Positions 45,277 to 57,886 are shown, counted from the first letter of the stretch. The stretch: DNA of 64,000 bases from Vanrija pseudolonga (GCF_020906515.1 NC_085851.1:992001-1056000), one strand, 5' to 3'. Notes: generated from the letters alone by a model not told the origin. A program made the numbers and translations.

Positions 45277-46788
45277 ATGTCACGCCGCTCTCTGTCCCCC
45301 ACGTCTCCTACCACCTCGTCGCACTCGCGCTCGTCCCAGTCCCACACCATCACAACGATCACCGCCCGCGCCGTCGCCCGCTTGAGCCACGACGACAGCG
45401 ATACCGACTCGGAAGACGACATCGTGGTCACTGTCACTTCGTCCAAGGCGTCGCCTGCGACCAGCAGCCTGACATCGCGCTCCTCGTCAACCGCTTGGGC
45501 CTCGAGCACCAGCACCGCCTCCTCTCCCTCCCCTGCCATGCCCGACGGCGAGAACACCCCCCTCGTGCCCAAGCACGACCGCACGCCAGCACACGCACTC
45601 AACCACCCGTGGCACAAGAAGCCCAAGCTCCTCACCTATGCCGAGAGCCTGCGCCTCGTCCCGTGGCAGACGGACAATGAGTGGATCACCAGGGGATACC
45701 GTCCCCAGCTGAGGAGCATTCGCTCGTGTCTGTGGAGTGCTATCGGGTGTAAGTGTAAGAATGTGTACAACGCTGACCTGGCGAAGACGTCCACAACGAG
45801 ACGGTCAACATCCACACCCACTCGATTGGCGCGGCATTCTTCGCCTTCCTCCTCCCGTACCACCTCCTCTCGACCCACTTCCCGTCGCTCGGTGGCTTCT
45901 TCCCGACTGTTGCCGGTGGCGCTCCAGTGGCTACGGTGGCTGACAAGCTGGGGATTGCGTGCTACTGCGTGTGCGCAGTTACCTGCCTTGGCCTCAGCAG
46001 TTGGTTTCACACGGTCCAGTGCTGCAACCGCGAAGTGTGTGCGCTCGCCCACTCTGGCGACTATGTGAGTGTTTGTGATGGGGCGCACCGCATCAATGTC
46101 GGGCTCGGCGCGGCCCGAAACCCGCGAGGAACCACACTGACGTAGACAACAGATTGGAATCGTCGTCCTCATTGTCGGATCCATTCTGCCTGGAATGTAC
46201 TACGGGTTCCATGGCAGCCTCGGGCTCCAGGTGTTTTACATGGGTACGTGGTTCCAGGGTAGTTCATTGTCACGAGCTCGACCTTGACTAACCTCATCAG
46301 CTGCCATCCTCGGAGCGGGCATCACCTCGGGCTACGTGAGTACCAGTTGGCTAGGCACGATTCCGGTGGCACCCTTGACTAACCAACCGATCAGATTGTC
46401 CTCTCGCCTCACCACAAGGGCCACCGCTGGCACCGCACCCTCACCTTCATTGCCTTGGGCCTCTCGGCAGTCTTCCCTGTGGCCCATGTCATGATTGCCA
46501 AGGGCCTCGACTTTGCCCGTGACAAGATGGGCGTTAGCTACATTGTCGCTGGTGGCGCGAGCTACATCTTCGGTGCTCTCCTGTAGTGAGTTGATTCTGG
46601 TATCAAAAGCAACCACGTCGCTGACGCCGTTCAGCGCCGGCCGCATCCCCGAACGCCTTGCGCCCGGCAAGTTTGACTACATCGGGTCATCGCACCAGAT
46701 TTTCCACTGCTTTGTCCTCCTTGGAGCGTGGTTCCAGTTCTCTGCGCTTCGCTGGATGTCAGTCGGCAGAGCCGTTGGTGGCTGGTGA
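45277..46788 (+). CDS. PAQR-family seven-helix receptor (AdipoR/Izh/haemolysin III type)
   Basis: Exons 45277-45748, 45787-46064, 46153-46243, 46301-46335, 46395-46585 and 46635-46788 give 406 residues. After a Ser/Thr-rich N-terminus comes the family start [16 protein letters not shown], then the helices with SSWFHTVQC and the C-terminal [14 protein letters not shown]. These His/Asp/Ser motifs form the zinc site of adiponectin-receptor-like proteins, which act as ceramidase-type hydrolases; fungal members affect lipid and zinc balance. The start used is the ATG that opens MSRRSLSP. Confidence 0.9.
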
Positions 46789-48105
46789 GGTCAGAGCCCC
46801 GTTAACGATGGTGGTGGGAACACACGGCCACTTTTGAGCCAACTCGCCAATCATCATCCTGCCTCTAGGAGTAAACTAGAATAGTCATCGCATAGCGTTT
46901 CATGTGCATGTAACACCCCCGATACACTCTGTACCTTGGGGAAGAGTGTTCATCCTCCGTCATGGGACTTTGTTGGTCCCGACCCGCTGACCAGAAACAC
47001 TTGCTTCCGAGGCTGATACAAGCGGCGTTCAAGAGCCCAAAACAGGACATGTGCCTTTGGTTGTCAGGGGAAGTGGAGCAGAGTAGCGAACAGGGATGGC
47101 CAAGATGACCAGATAGATGGGGCACAGGCGAATGGAGGAGGTGACAACTACCGATGGAGTGCGGATGAGGTGCCCGCGAGGTATCACGATCGGTGGTGGC
47201 CGATCCGATCTCGTGGCATCACGCGTCGAGTCTAGTGGTAGAGTGGCCGATACGCTCCACGCGGTATTGTGCCCCTCCGTGGTGTGCAAGGCACAAGGCG
47301 ACGCATGCACAAGTGTTTTCTGGGCTTGCATCCGATATCGACGCGCTGATTATCGTGAAAGCAGCGCGCGGAAAGTGGCAGCAGCAGCAGCGAGGGGCGA
47401 CGTGTGCCACGGTACCGTTTTGGCGCTCAACACCGCTAGACCCCGGGCCCACGTCGTCGACAGGAGCGTCATCGCGCTGCCTGCCCTTGTGCTTCGCGTC
47501 TTGGCTGCCTCTGGCTTTCGGTAGGACGTGCTTACGGTGTACGGTGTACGGCCTGCAGGTGACGGGCTGCGGCATTGTGCGCGCGCGCACGCGCGTGCGT
47601 GTGGTGGAGCTGCTGCCTGCCGACCCACCGAGCGAGCGGCACGGAGCACGGGACGCGAGGGGGAGGTGCGCCTGGGTGGACTATTCCGACGCGCGCAACG
47701 TCATGGCCTGGCTTAATCAAGATGTTGGGTGCTTCCTTGATTGGTACGAGGGGGCGGAGTAAGTGGTGAGCAAGCGTCTTGATGGGGGATAGATATAAGG
47801 TGGGTCGGGGGGAGGAGGGGGAGGTGTCCCCAGCAGCTCCTCGACCAGCGACAACGACAACAACAAAGACAACAAAGACAGCATCGACAGCCCTGGACAA
47901 GGTGGCAACAACATCAACAGCCGACCCCGCACTGCTCCCACCACCCACCCACCAACACCACCCAACGCGCCTCGCTCTCACCGCCAAAGGGGTGAGACCA
48001 GACCACACCGCGGCAATCTCTGCGCCTGGCCAACCGAAGGGACAAGTCGCCGCAACACGCACCCACAAACCCACAAACCCCCACCCAACCACCCAAGCAC
48101 GACCC
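46789..48105. other. Intergenic with one doubtful frame
   Basis: A 189-codon frame at 47193-47762 (plus) starts with GTG and ends in CAWVDYSDARNVMAWLNQ..., which looks slightly protein-like. There is no known domain, no ATG at its start and no splice support, so it is left uncalled. Confidence 0.4.
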
Positions 48106-48330
48106 ATGCGTCTCCTCTTCCTCGTGTTCATGGCGATTACCGCCATCGCAGTCGCGTCGCGTCACGAAGCGCGCCAGAGGCCACAGCGCGTGCGCATCAG
48201 CCAGCGCCCAGGCGTCGGAAAAGTCTATGTGGCTGGCCCCGCGGCGCGTGCACCCACAGAGGCCAGCTCGACCACCACGGGCAACTCAGGGCCGGCTGCA
48301 CCAAGGCCAGATGCCGCCATCTCGGGCTAG
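48106..48330 (+). CDS. Small secreted protein, 74 residues
   Basis: One exon. The signal peptide MRLLFLVFMAITAIAVAS is followed by a basic segment (RHEARQRPQRVRISQRPGV) and a Ser/Thr/Ala/Pro-rich tail. There are no cysteines. The basic patch right after the signal cleavage site could be a propeptide or a cationic peptide; both are guesses. Confidence 0.6.
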   Translation: MRLLFLVFMAITAIAVASRHEARQRPQRVRISQRPGVGKVYVAGPAARAPTEASSTTTGNSGPAAPRPDAAISG

Positions 48331-50005
48331 TGACGACCGACGGAGGACGTCGACTAAATAATTCCTTCACGGGCTTTGCTTTGGTGAGTGCTATACGGGT
48401 ATGCGGGCTTGGTATTGCGGCCATTACTTTGTACTGACAATTTGGGCACAGACTCCGCACTCCGCTTGCTTGCTTGCTTGCTCGCCAAGATCGCTTGCCT
48501 GCTTGCTTGCCTACTTCAGTTGTATCAGTACGCCGCATTCGACGACTCACCACCCCACTCGCCCACCGGCGCCACCCACCGCTGCCCACACCGGGCCCCA
48601 CATCCCCCCCTCCTGTAATTACAATGTCTCAACCACGTCTCAATCACCACTGCACGCACAAACCAACACCTCTCTTACATGGCTTAGTAGAACCAGATAC
48701 GCATGGACACATGGACAATGGATGTCTTACCAGATCTTGTGGCCCGGTGGTGCTCGGCGGTGCTACCGACCGGCGGAATTTGACCGCAAGGAGGATGGAT
48801 ACATAGTGCACGGGGTAATAGCACGGCAAGCGCGCTCTTGGTGCTCTCTGTGCTGGCCGGCCGGCACGACTTAACCCACTCGTTCGTTTGAGGTATGGGT
48901 GGTGCGCTAATTGGCTGCGTACCTGCTGCCCTCGGTGGCCTCACGCCTCACCGAGATATCCTCGCAGCCAAGACAAGCTTTGCCGCATAGAACACGAAAC
49001 GAGGCACATGCCCGCGGCGTGACGGCAGCGAGGTGAGAGGATGGGACTATCGCCATCGAGGGGGCAGGACGTCGAGATCATGGGAACAGGGACCCGCCGT
49101 GGAGTGCGGGGTGCGAAACCGCCGAGGAGTGGAGTTGGGCCTTACCCAACAAACATCACGACCGATGGTGGTGCAAACAATCCGCCCGTAAATCGTCATC
49201 CATGCATGCATGTGCCGTCCAGTGCGCTGCAGCTACATTCCATTCACGTCAGCTGCACGCCCCCAGAAAGCCAAGCGCAGCTTGTCGGACGCGTCGTCTG
49301 CTCGGCCACTACGCCCACGGATGGAACGACTAACTAAAGCAGCTGCCAGCCCAGTGGGCAGCCGGGGTCGCGGTGGATGCCCACGGGGGAGGCATCGCTG
49401 GCGTCGCGGGGCAAGGCAGGCCAGCAGCGCTATCGTTGCCTGATCCAGCAGCGCGAGCATGTCGCATGACGCGGGATGGCCCTCGACGTCAGACCGAGAA
49501 TCCCACCGACCGAGCAAGGGATGCCCGGCTAAGACATGGTTGTGGTGGCGAGAGAGAGGAACTCGGCCCAAACCGCCCAAGCCGCCCACGCCCACGCCGC
49601 CCAAGCCAGAGTTCGGCCATCGTCGTCGCCAATGTTTGACACTAATGCGACACACCACCTGTGGTCGTCGCGATGCCCTCCTCGCCCTCGCTGTTGGCTC
49701 GTCTCTCTATACGTCGTCAAAGCTAACACCTAACGAATTCTAACCGACCGAGCCCGGACGCTGGCGTGTTGCCCTGCGTGTTGCAGCTGCTCGCCCCCAT
49801 CCCCCCCCTCTCTGCGAGGCCTGCTGTCTCACCGCAGGCCCAGACAACGTATACCGGCACTCAACCATTGCAAGGCCGGCATCGCAGGCGCCACCCGTTC
49901 AAGCCCACTCGCCGGGTTAAATAGTCCAAACGCGCTGAACCACAACCCCCTCTCCTCCCAGCAGCACCACTCCTCACTGTACGACCCAGCAGCAGTGCCA
50001 ACACC
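48331..50005. other. Intergenic, no supported gene
   Basis: About 1.7 kb with only short unrelated frames. The distal part is the P450 promoter, with TTAAATA near 49917 and a CT-rich leader. Confidence 0.5.
48463..48512 (+). repeat. Imperfect GCTT tetranucleotide repeat
   Basis: Two blocks of GCTT units (GCTTGCTTGCTTGCTTGCTC and CTTGCCTGCTTGCTTGCC) separated by about ten bases. Confidence 0.75.
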
Positions 50006-51757
50006 ATGTCCAACTCACTCGTCAGCCTCGCGCTCCCCGTCCTGGGGAGGGTGTCGGTCCCGCGGGTCATCGAGTTCCCCTACACTGGCTTCTCAGCCTA
50101 CACGCTCAATGTTCTCCTGTCGCTCGTCGCGCTGGGCATCTTCGCCCTCATCTCGCCCTTTGTCATCCTCGCCCTCTACCGCAAGCACAAGTCGGTGTAC
50201 AAGAACCTCCCCGGCCCAAAGCCCCAGACCTGGATCGCCGGCAACCTCCTCGAACTCGTCTTCCAGAAGAGTCTGATCGTCTTCGACAAGTGGGTCAACG
50301 AGTATGGCTCGACGCACAGGTGGATGGGCATCATGGGCGTGACGCGCCTTACGACCGTCGACCCTGGAGCCATCAACTTCATCCTCCAGAACGTCAAGCT
50401 CTTCGAGAAGCCTAGGGGCCAGCTGCTCGCTCTCAAGCGCTTCATCGGTGACGGCCTCGTCAACAACGAGGGTGCTGCCCACCGTCGCCAGCGCCGTGCT
50501 CTCAACCCGGCCTTTTCGCCTGCCCACATCCGCGACCTCGGCCCCATTTTCCACCGCCACGGTGAGGCCTTCAAGACCCGCATGGACGCCATCTTCGACG
50601 GCACCGTTACGGACGAGGCCGTCATGCAGCAGGAGAACCTCAAGTACAAGGACGAGAAGAACGGTCTCGGCCTCGACATGCTCATGCTTTCCGAGCGCTC
50701 GTCTGGCGACACGGTCGGGTCGGCCATGTTCGGCTACGAGTTTGACTTTATGAACAACCCCGACCACCCTGTCATCCCTGCCCTCCGCCACGCGTCGTAC
50801 AAGGCCATTAGCGACGTGGACCGCGGTCTTGCCGAGCTGTGGGAGACGATCCCCTGGATGGACAAGATCCACACGCCTGGATGGAGGACTGGAAACATTG
50901 CAAAGGTCACTACCCAGAAGTACGGAAAGGAGGTAATCGAGAAGAAGTTGCAGCAGCAGGCCGAGATCAACGACTATGAGGGCAAGGACGTCCTCTCTCT
51001 CCTCGCACACTCGATCGGCCAGGACCCCAACCTCCGCGAGGACCTCAGGCTCACTTCAGGCGAGGCGCTCGACCAGTTCTCGACCGCCTTCCTCGCTGGC
51101 ACCGGCACGACTGGCAGCGCGCTCGCGTGGGCCTTCCACTATCTGGCAAAGAACCCCAAGGTGCAGGACAAGCTTCGCGAGGAGCTCAACTCTGTCGGCA
51201 CGGACGAGCCCGACTCGGACACGCTCCACAGCCTAGTCTACCTCGAGAACTTTACCCACGAGCTCATGCGCATCGAGGCGCCTGTTCCCCTCGTCGCCCG
51301 CGAGCCTCTGCAGGACATTGTTCTCCCCCTCTCCCGCCCTATAGACGGCACAGACGGCACAAAGCTCGACAGCATCCTGGTGTCCAAGGGCACCATGATC
51401 CTCATCCCTGTCCAGTCGGTCAACCGCGACAAGCGCATCTGGGGCGAGGACGCCCTCGAGTTCAACCCCGACCGCTACGACCGCAACGGCCTGCCAAATG
51501 AGAAGATTGTCAGCTCGTACGGCAACATTCTTTCGTTTATCGGCGGCCTGCGCAACTGCATCGGCTTCCGCTTCTCCATGGCCGAGTTCAAGCACACGCT
51601 CTTCTGCGTGCTCCGCCACTACTCATTCGAGGAGCTCCCATCACGCCCCGAGATCGCCGCCCACCTCCCCATCGCCGTCACCCGGCCACATGTCGTTGGC
51701 ATGAAGGGCGAGGAGTCGTACAAGATGCCCATTCTCGTCAGGCGACTCGAGAACTAG
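50006..51757 (+). CDS. Cytochrome P450, intronless
   Basis: One exon, 583 residues. An N-terminal membrane anchor lies at about 32-55 (LNVLLSLVALGIFALISPF), followed by a proline hinge (NLPGPKP). The ExxR motif is ELMR at 419-422, the meander has FNPDRY, and the haem loop is FIGGLRNCIG with the thiolate ligand Cys518. The helix-I oxygen-activation motif reads AGTGTT at 364-369, so the us. Confidence 0.93.
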   Translation: MSNSLVSLALPVLGRVSVPRVIEFPYTGFSAYTLNVLLSLVALGIFALISPFVILALYRKHKSVYKNLPGPKPQTWIAGNLLELVFQKSLIVFDKWVNEYGSTHRWMGIMGVTRLTTVDPGAINFILQNVKLFEKPRGQLLALKRFIGDGLVNNEGAAHRRQRRALNPAFSPAHIRDLGPIFHRHGEAFKTRMDAIFDGTVTDEAVMQQENLKYKDEKNGLGLDMLMLSERSSGDTVGSAMFGYEFDFMNNPDHPVIPALRHASYKAISDVDRGLAELWETIPWMDKIHTPGWRTGNIAKVTTQKYGKEVIEKKLQQQAEINDYEGKDVLSLLAHSIGQDPNLREDLRLTSGEALDQFSTAFLAGTGTTGSALAWAFHYLAKNPKVQDKLREELNSVGTDEPDSDTLHSLVYLENFTHELMRIEAPVPLVAREPLQDIVLPLSRPIDGTDGTKLDSILVSKGTMILIPVQSVNRDKRIWGEDALEFNPDRYDRNGLPNEKIVSSYGNILSFIGGLRNCIGFRFSMAEFKHTLFCVLRHYSFEELPSRPEIAAHLPIAVTRPHVVGMKGEESYKMPILVRRLEN

Positions 51758-52339
51758 GCGAGGCGCAGCGGCACAGGCGCAGGCGGATGCGCAGCCGACG
51801 ACGACAACGACGAAGAAAGAAGTAATGTAAAACCCGACGAGCGTCAACAAGTCACTCCATAAGTTGTTCATCGTAGTAATCTGTTATGCACTGGATGGAA
51901 ACGACCAGTTCCACTGTCACTGAATGTGTCTGTGCCGTGGCTCAGAGGTTGCAGGTTGTTGGGCTTGTTGAAACGTGCGTGTGGCATGCAATGCGTTTGC
52001 CACTCGGTTCGCCACCCACCCCTCATCACCACCACTCTCAACCCGCCACTCGACTGAATGCATCGAATGCCACGTACGCACACAAACGCACACACACGCC
52101 AGCGTGGGTGACATCTTGATAAGCAGCACGACAGAGCTAGTCTGGGAAGTGAGATGCAGACTGCCGGCGGCCGGACGGCGCGTGGCAGGCAGCAGGCGCC
52201 AGCGGCACAGGCAGCACAGGCGGCCGTCGCGGATGGACGGACGTGTGGCGACTGGCGTTCGTTCCCGCAGGCCTGGCCGGCTCGCCGGGTGGCTGCGGCG
52301 CTGGTGTTGTGGTTGGCGCGATAAACCCACCGAGATACG
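51758..52339. other. Intergenic between convergent genes
   Basis: Shared 3' flank of the P450 and the second Zn2Cys6 gene; nothing recognisable. Confidence 0.55.
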
Positions 52340-54002
52340 CTAAACCCACAGCGTGCGCCCTACGCTGGCGGCGGCATCGCGCCACGGCGCCACGCCCGTG
52401 ACGTACCCGCTCGAATCCATGAGCTCCCAGCATATCTCGAGCACGTCGCGTGGGGCCGGGTAATGCGGTCCGAAGGAGAGCGCCGTCGCGTGGGTTATCA
52501 GTTCCTGCAAGCGCGCGCGGAGGGCCACGTCGCGCGTGTACACTGCCACGATGACCAGCGGCCACTGGAAGCCTGGCATGCTGGCCGCGTCAGAGTCGGC
52601 GACGAGCTCGACTGCGCGGCGGGCACAGCGCTCTATGCGCGCGTCGTGTAGTGGGACTTGGAGGACTTCAGAGAGGAGGAGCACGCGGAGGGCGGCGCGC
52701 ATGACCTGGGCGTGGGGTCAGGCATGTGAAGACAAAGAGCACGGAGCCGACTCACCTCGTTGCCGCGCTGTACACGCGCGCTCTTTCCCACCTCGTGGGC
52801 GCGCACCGCGCCGACCTCCCACCCTTCGCCCAGCTCGTCGAGCAGCGCATGTGCCCCAAGGCGTACCTCCATCGGACGGTGCCCCTCAAGCTTGTCGGCC
52901 ACGAGGGAGTTGACGCGGGCCAGGAGCGCCGTAAACGCCGGCGAGAAGCCAAAGAAGCGCTCGACCCATTCTGGGTCCTCGTCGTCTGGTATTGTTGGGC
53001 TCGACTTGCGTGCCCCGCACGCGCTCTGCATCGTCGCATACGTCGATATCATGCTTCGAAGCGAAGGGCATGTGGCCGTCACGTCGACCTCTGGCTCGAT
53101 CGGGTCGAGGCCGCCGCCGGAGAGCATGTCGGCCATGTACCGGATAAACAGGCCCATGCTGTCATTCAGCGCCGTGCTTTCACACTATTGACTCACAGAT
53201 ACTCGTCCCCCTTCCACTCTTTGCGTGTGAGCTTGACGCGCACGAGCTCGGCGCCGGCCCGCGTCCGCCACTGCGTCGCCTGCGACCGCCACACGGCGCG
53301 CTGCGTCTCCCCGTCCTCCATGTTCGCGCGGTGCGTGTATGCCAGCTGCAGCAAGCACGCGTGGAGGTAGCTGCGCATCGGGTGCGCGTGCAGCAGCACG
53401 GCGACGAGCCGCGGGAAGAGCTGCGTCCAGATCCAGTTGTGCTCCCGCCCCGGGGCGGAGAGGATATCGACGCAGCCGCGCGCCTCGAAGAAGCTGATTG
53501 CATGCGCGTCGGCCTCGGACGGCGCGAGGGACGCCAGCGTGAATGTCGCCAGAGGGGCGTGCGGCGCCAGCGCGAACCGGAGGAGCGCGGCGATCGCCGC
53601 GTGTGCAGGCGGCTTGGTGTCCACCCGGGCACGCTTGATGACAGGCCGGTTGTCGTCCGGACCCGAGGAGGTGGCAGCCGGCCCCGCCACAACCTCGCCG
53701 CTGTTGCCGACATACGGCCCGGCAGCCTCCCAGCTCGCGTCGCGCTCGCGCATGCCCTTGCGCGGCATGCGCCCGCCGAGGTTGCGCGACGGGTAGAAGC
53801 ACGCCTCGTCGTTCTCCCAGCAGCGGCGGCAGGCCGCCTTGGTCCCGCTCGCGTTGACCGGGCCTTCGGGGCACTTGACGCGCGTCATGCGGCACGCGCG
53901 ACAGCCCGTCGACGTGCGCGTGTGCCGTTTCCGCTTGACCCCTTGTGCTGGCGTGGTCTGTGTGCTTGTGCTTGTGCTTGCTTCTGCGTTGTTGAAGATC
54001 AT
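52340..54002 (-). CDS. Zn2Cys6 transcription factor (Fungal_trans_2 type)
   Basis: Exons 54002-53197, 53158-52756 and 52705-52340 give 524 residues. The zinc cluster is at about 33-70 (CRACRMTRVKCPEG, then CRRCWENDEACFY), preceded by a basic KRKRHTRT. The C-terminal half is the helical Fungal_trans_2 kind of regulatory domain, ending with the typical FQWPLVIVAVYTRD and LEICWELMDSSG blocks. All six zinc-binding cysteines are in exon 1, unlike the other Zn2Cys6 gene in this window. Targets are unknown; the convergent neighbour is a P450. Confidence 0.88.
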
Positions 54003-55608
54003 ACCGGTGCGAGTTATTCTTGACCCCTCGCGCCTCAAGAGTGGCAGCCGTCATATATGTTGCTTGCTGCCGAGTTTAGCCAGAACTGTGTTGCCGGCTC
54101 ATCACCACTCGCGAGCCACCGGATCGGCTCGGCAGCGACTACAGCCTGCGGCTAGCGAGCGAATCGTTATCAGGTGGTACAGGCTGCACCTGCTGGCTGT
54201 TGCTTTTTCACCGTGTAGAGATTTTCCAAGCGCTTTGAAAGCAACGTGCGAGTCGGATGCGGGCCGGCAAGCAACGGTGCCGCGGGGGTCCTCCTGGCTG
54301 GGGGGTGAGGCTTGTAGTGATCCTCCCCTCGGATGTAGCCACCGTCTCGGCGCCGATTAGCGCCGGTTGTAAGCAGGACTTTGCTTCATTGCGGATGTCC
54401 GTGGAGAACTTGAATGAGCATGATCCATAAAGTCGTGCAGTCAGCGCGCAGCCGGGCCGGAGGGCCAGCCGTATGCTTGGCCGGTGGATCTAGTAGCAAC
54501 GCGCCGACCGAGTACCAAGTGCATTCCGCTAGATCCAAATCCAGCTCTCGAGCAAGTGAGCGATCACACAAATAGCAGCAGCTTACAGGCTACATGCAGT
54601 GCTGGGCAGTGTCTCGTAGCTACTACCGTGGGTATACATAAAGCATGGGAACGACGAGGCGGGGAATGCGGCCTTCCGAGGTTGAGGCCGCGCGCGAATA
54701 AGTGGTGCAACAAATGAGCACTGCACGGCGAGGCGGGGCGAGATAGCCCACCACCATCGCCTCGCTCCGGCCCGTCAGGCCCGCTCACACGACCACAAGA
54801 CCAGCCAAGCATGCTCAATCAAGCATGCACAAGCATGTCCAAGCATACACTCCCTCGGTGTCGGGGGTCGTGACGCAGCGACCGTCTCCACACAACAACG
54901 GGGGGCTTAAGTATCGTGGTTGTGGGAATCCCTGCCCCGGCCCTCCGTAAATACCGTAGGTGTGCGGGGTGGAGGGGTAGGGGGTCGGGTCCGGGAATCA
55001 CGGTGCGCCAGTCGTCAGGTGGCCACCGAGCGGGTTCAGCCAGGCAGCCGGCCCCGCCAGCGACGCGAGTTTGTCGGCCATTCCGTCACGAGCAGTGCAT
55101 CACTTGTTACTTGTTCCCACCATGTTTCGAGCTTACTGCCTTTCTCACAGCTGCCCTCCGCCTTCCCCGGGCCAAGCACACCTACAGCTCCACTCGTCAC
55201 GACTCACTCCTGACCTTCTGACCTACCTCCCTCTGGCATGAGACACGCCTAGGCTGTACCAGACAGACGGCGCGACCGGGTTCCTCGCCCTGGTACCGCC
55301 GCGAGACCCGGACGCTCACCCTGCGCGTAGACCACTCTCTCTGACCCTCTCCTCATGCCGCGCAGATCACTAGATCCCAGATCTTTCGGACAGTGTACCC
55401 CGCCGTTGGCGCGTTCCACGTCGTTCCCGCGCGACCGGGCCGGGCAGTCCGCGCCTAGTGTCGCAGCAGCCTAGCAGTGCCCACTGATCGACGTGGCTGA
55501 TCCTATCGATGCACCGCCTCCGTTCTGTGCGGGGCCGGTGGGCGGCTCCGGCCAGAGTGCCGCCTTATCTCCCGGCCGCAGGAGGACAAGTCGTCACAAG
55601 ATATAAGA
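54003..55608. other. Intergenic, no supported gene
   Basis: About 1.6 kb between divergent genes. Small frames at 54484-54717 and 54920-55213 lack any domain or conserved look. Confidence 0.5.
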
Positions 55609-57886
55609 ATGCGAGCGGGCATGGATGGACAGTCCCAGCCCAGCCCGTCTCCGACTCCAAAACCCAAAGCCCCTCGGCGAGCCATGACCCTCGACGAACT
55701 GAAGCGCGAGCTCGTCACAACAGCCCCGTCGTCGTACCCGTGCCCCTGCGCACACTGCGTCCCGCCCCCGTCGTACTCGGCGCCCGACGTGCCGCCGTAC
55801 CCCCGCCCCAGCAAGGCCCGCCGCCGCAGCAGCAGCAGGAAGCGCGGCGCCGCCCAACAAAAGTTTCTGCCCGAGCTCGAGAGGATAGACGAGAACCCGC
55901 CCCCAGAGTACAGCGAGGCGTACTGGTCCCCGCTCGCCACGCCGACAGAGCACTCGTACCCCCACGCCTACGCGCAGAGCTACTTCCCGACGTCGCCGTG
56001 CTCGACGCTGCCGCCGTGGTACTCGCCCACCTCGCCGTGCTCGACCCTGCCGCCGTGGTACTCGCCCTCGTCGGCCTCGTCCACGCCCCACTCGACCGCC
56101 CCGTCCTCCCCCACTATCTCCTCGTACCCCTCCTCACCTGCCACTTCGCCCAGCTCCACACATCTGCCCTGGTACCCGATGCCGCAGGCGTACACACCGC
56201 TCCCGCGTGCTGAGCACCGCAGCGTGCCCTCCGACGCGGGGGCGTACGAACTCACACCCCTCGCCAACCCCGAGCCCTCCCTCATCCCCGACGACCCCGA
56301 CTTCGATCCCGACTTCACCGGCGCACGCTTCAAGCGCAAGTCGTACGACCTCGCCTCGATGGACGGCAGCCGCCGACGCCGAGGAAGCCCCGCCGGTTCG
56401 TTTCTCTCCGACCGCACGCAGTCCTTTCGGAGTACTGCGGCCAGCTCGCGCGCTCTTCTTGAGCCTTACCGCTCCCCGTCGCCGGAGGTAGGTCGGCTGG
56501 CCGCATGGACGACAGGTGGCGACTGGTCGGCCGTGTTCCTCGCCGCTGCTTGGACTGGAGTCGCGCTGGGCATGGGATACCTCGCCGCAAGTGTGTACCT
56601 CCTCATCCGGGCCCCGGGCACCACGGCGCCACACAGGGTGCCGTACACCGCCGTGTTTGTTATCCCCACCGCGCTGGTCGGGTGGGTGGCGAAGCGGGGG
56701 CACGCGCTACGCTCGCGCCGGAGGGCAAGCGCCTTCGACAACCTGGAGCAGTGTACGGTCACCATCCGGGGCGCAGGTCGCCTCGGATCAATCACGCTCG
56801 TGCTCGTCTCGGCCCTCGCCCTCGCGTCAGGTAGCCTCGCACTCGCCCCTAAAACTGGCGGCCGCAGCCAATACGTCCCCGTCGCGATGGTGTTCCACGC
56901 CGCGTCGCTCGCAGGACTGTCACTCTGCCTTGCGCTGACTACCACGGCGCGGAGAAAAGTCAGCTTCACGACGCTCCTCGACCAGGTGGGCACCCACGAC
57001 GTCTACCCTGTGGACGACATGGCCCGCGCGCCCTACTTCATGTACCCTATTCCCGCCGAGGACATGTGGGGCATCGCACGCGCCAACACCGCGCTGGTCG
57101 TGGCGGCCACCTTGCTCTCACTCACCTCCGTCGGGGTCTTCGCGGCCGCGACGGCGTTCGGGCTGTGCTGGCTGCACGGAGAATTCGGGCACTGCGCCAA
57201 GCTCTCATGGACCACCGAACCTGATGACCTGGCCCTCCGCCTGCCGTTGTCGCCACTCGCCGGCACACTTGCGTGGCTCGCGGCGCTCACTGCCGTTTTT
57301 CTCCTCGTGGAAAACACCCAGCAGACGCTCGAGGTCCTCGTCATGCGTTCGTGGTGGGAGAGTCTTTGGGCGAGGCGGTTCGGCGGCGAAGTGGCCGGCC
57401 ACACCGTCGTCGAAGGCCAAGGGGCCCTCGCCACTCGGCACCACCTGGTCTACCTGCCGTTGATCGCGGCATTCGAAGCCTGGGTGATCGCGAACGCCTT
57501 TGTCGTTCTCGGGCCCCACCTCGACCTCGTGCCCGGGTTCTGTGCCGCCGCGGCCGTGATCCTCATCGCCCACGCCGCCGGCACGGCGCTCGCGCTGCAC
57601 GCGCTCGGGAGCTGGAGCGCCGACGGCGTCCGCAGCTTTGGCGACAAGCGTTCGTGGCTCATGAGCGGCCTCGGCGTCGCTGGCCCAGGAGACAAGTGGG
57701 GGAGTGTGGTTGAGCCTTCGCGCGACGCGGGCCGTCCCGGAAGGCTCGGGTTTGGCTTCGACGTCGCGCCCCCCGTTCCCGGCCTGTACTCCTATGGTAA
57801 GTTTCCTCCCCTCGTTTCACACCGCCACGAGTCACACCTGACTGACGGCCCCAGCGTATACTGGTGCGACGCTGTCGAGGAATTAA
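55609..57886 (+). CDS. Polytopic membrane protein with long disordered N-terminus
   Basis: Exons 55609-57796 and 57855-57886 give 739 residues. The first 280 residues are Pro/Ser/Tyr-rich and probably cytoplasmic, with PPPEYSEAYW and a duplicated SPCSTLPPWYSPT unit. About eight hydrophobic segments follow (from about 300 to 660), among them VFLAAAWTGVALGMGYLAA and LVVAATLLSLTSVGVFAAAT. A loop carries RSWWESLWARRFGGE between helices. No transporter signature is recognised. Removing the short final intron replaces a longer Cys/His-containing ending with AYTGATLSRN. In-frame ATGs at 55621 and 55684 are alternative starts. Confidence 0.8.

Noticed and set aside
47210-47260. D-arm-like TAGTGGTAGAGTGG
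   Set aside because: No T arm or acceptor stem at the right spacing.
47193-47762. 189-codon frame
   Set aside because: GTG start, no domain, no splice support; left as doubtful.
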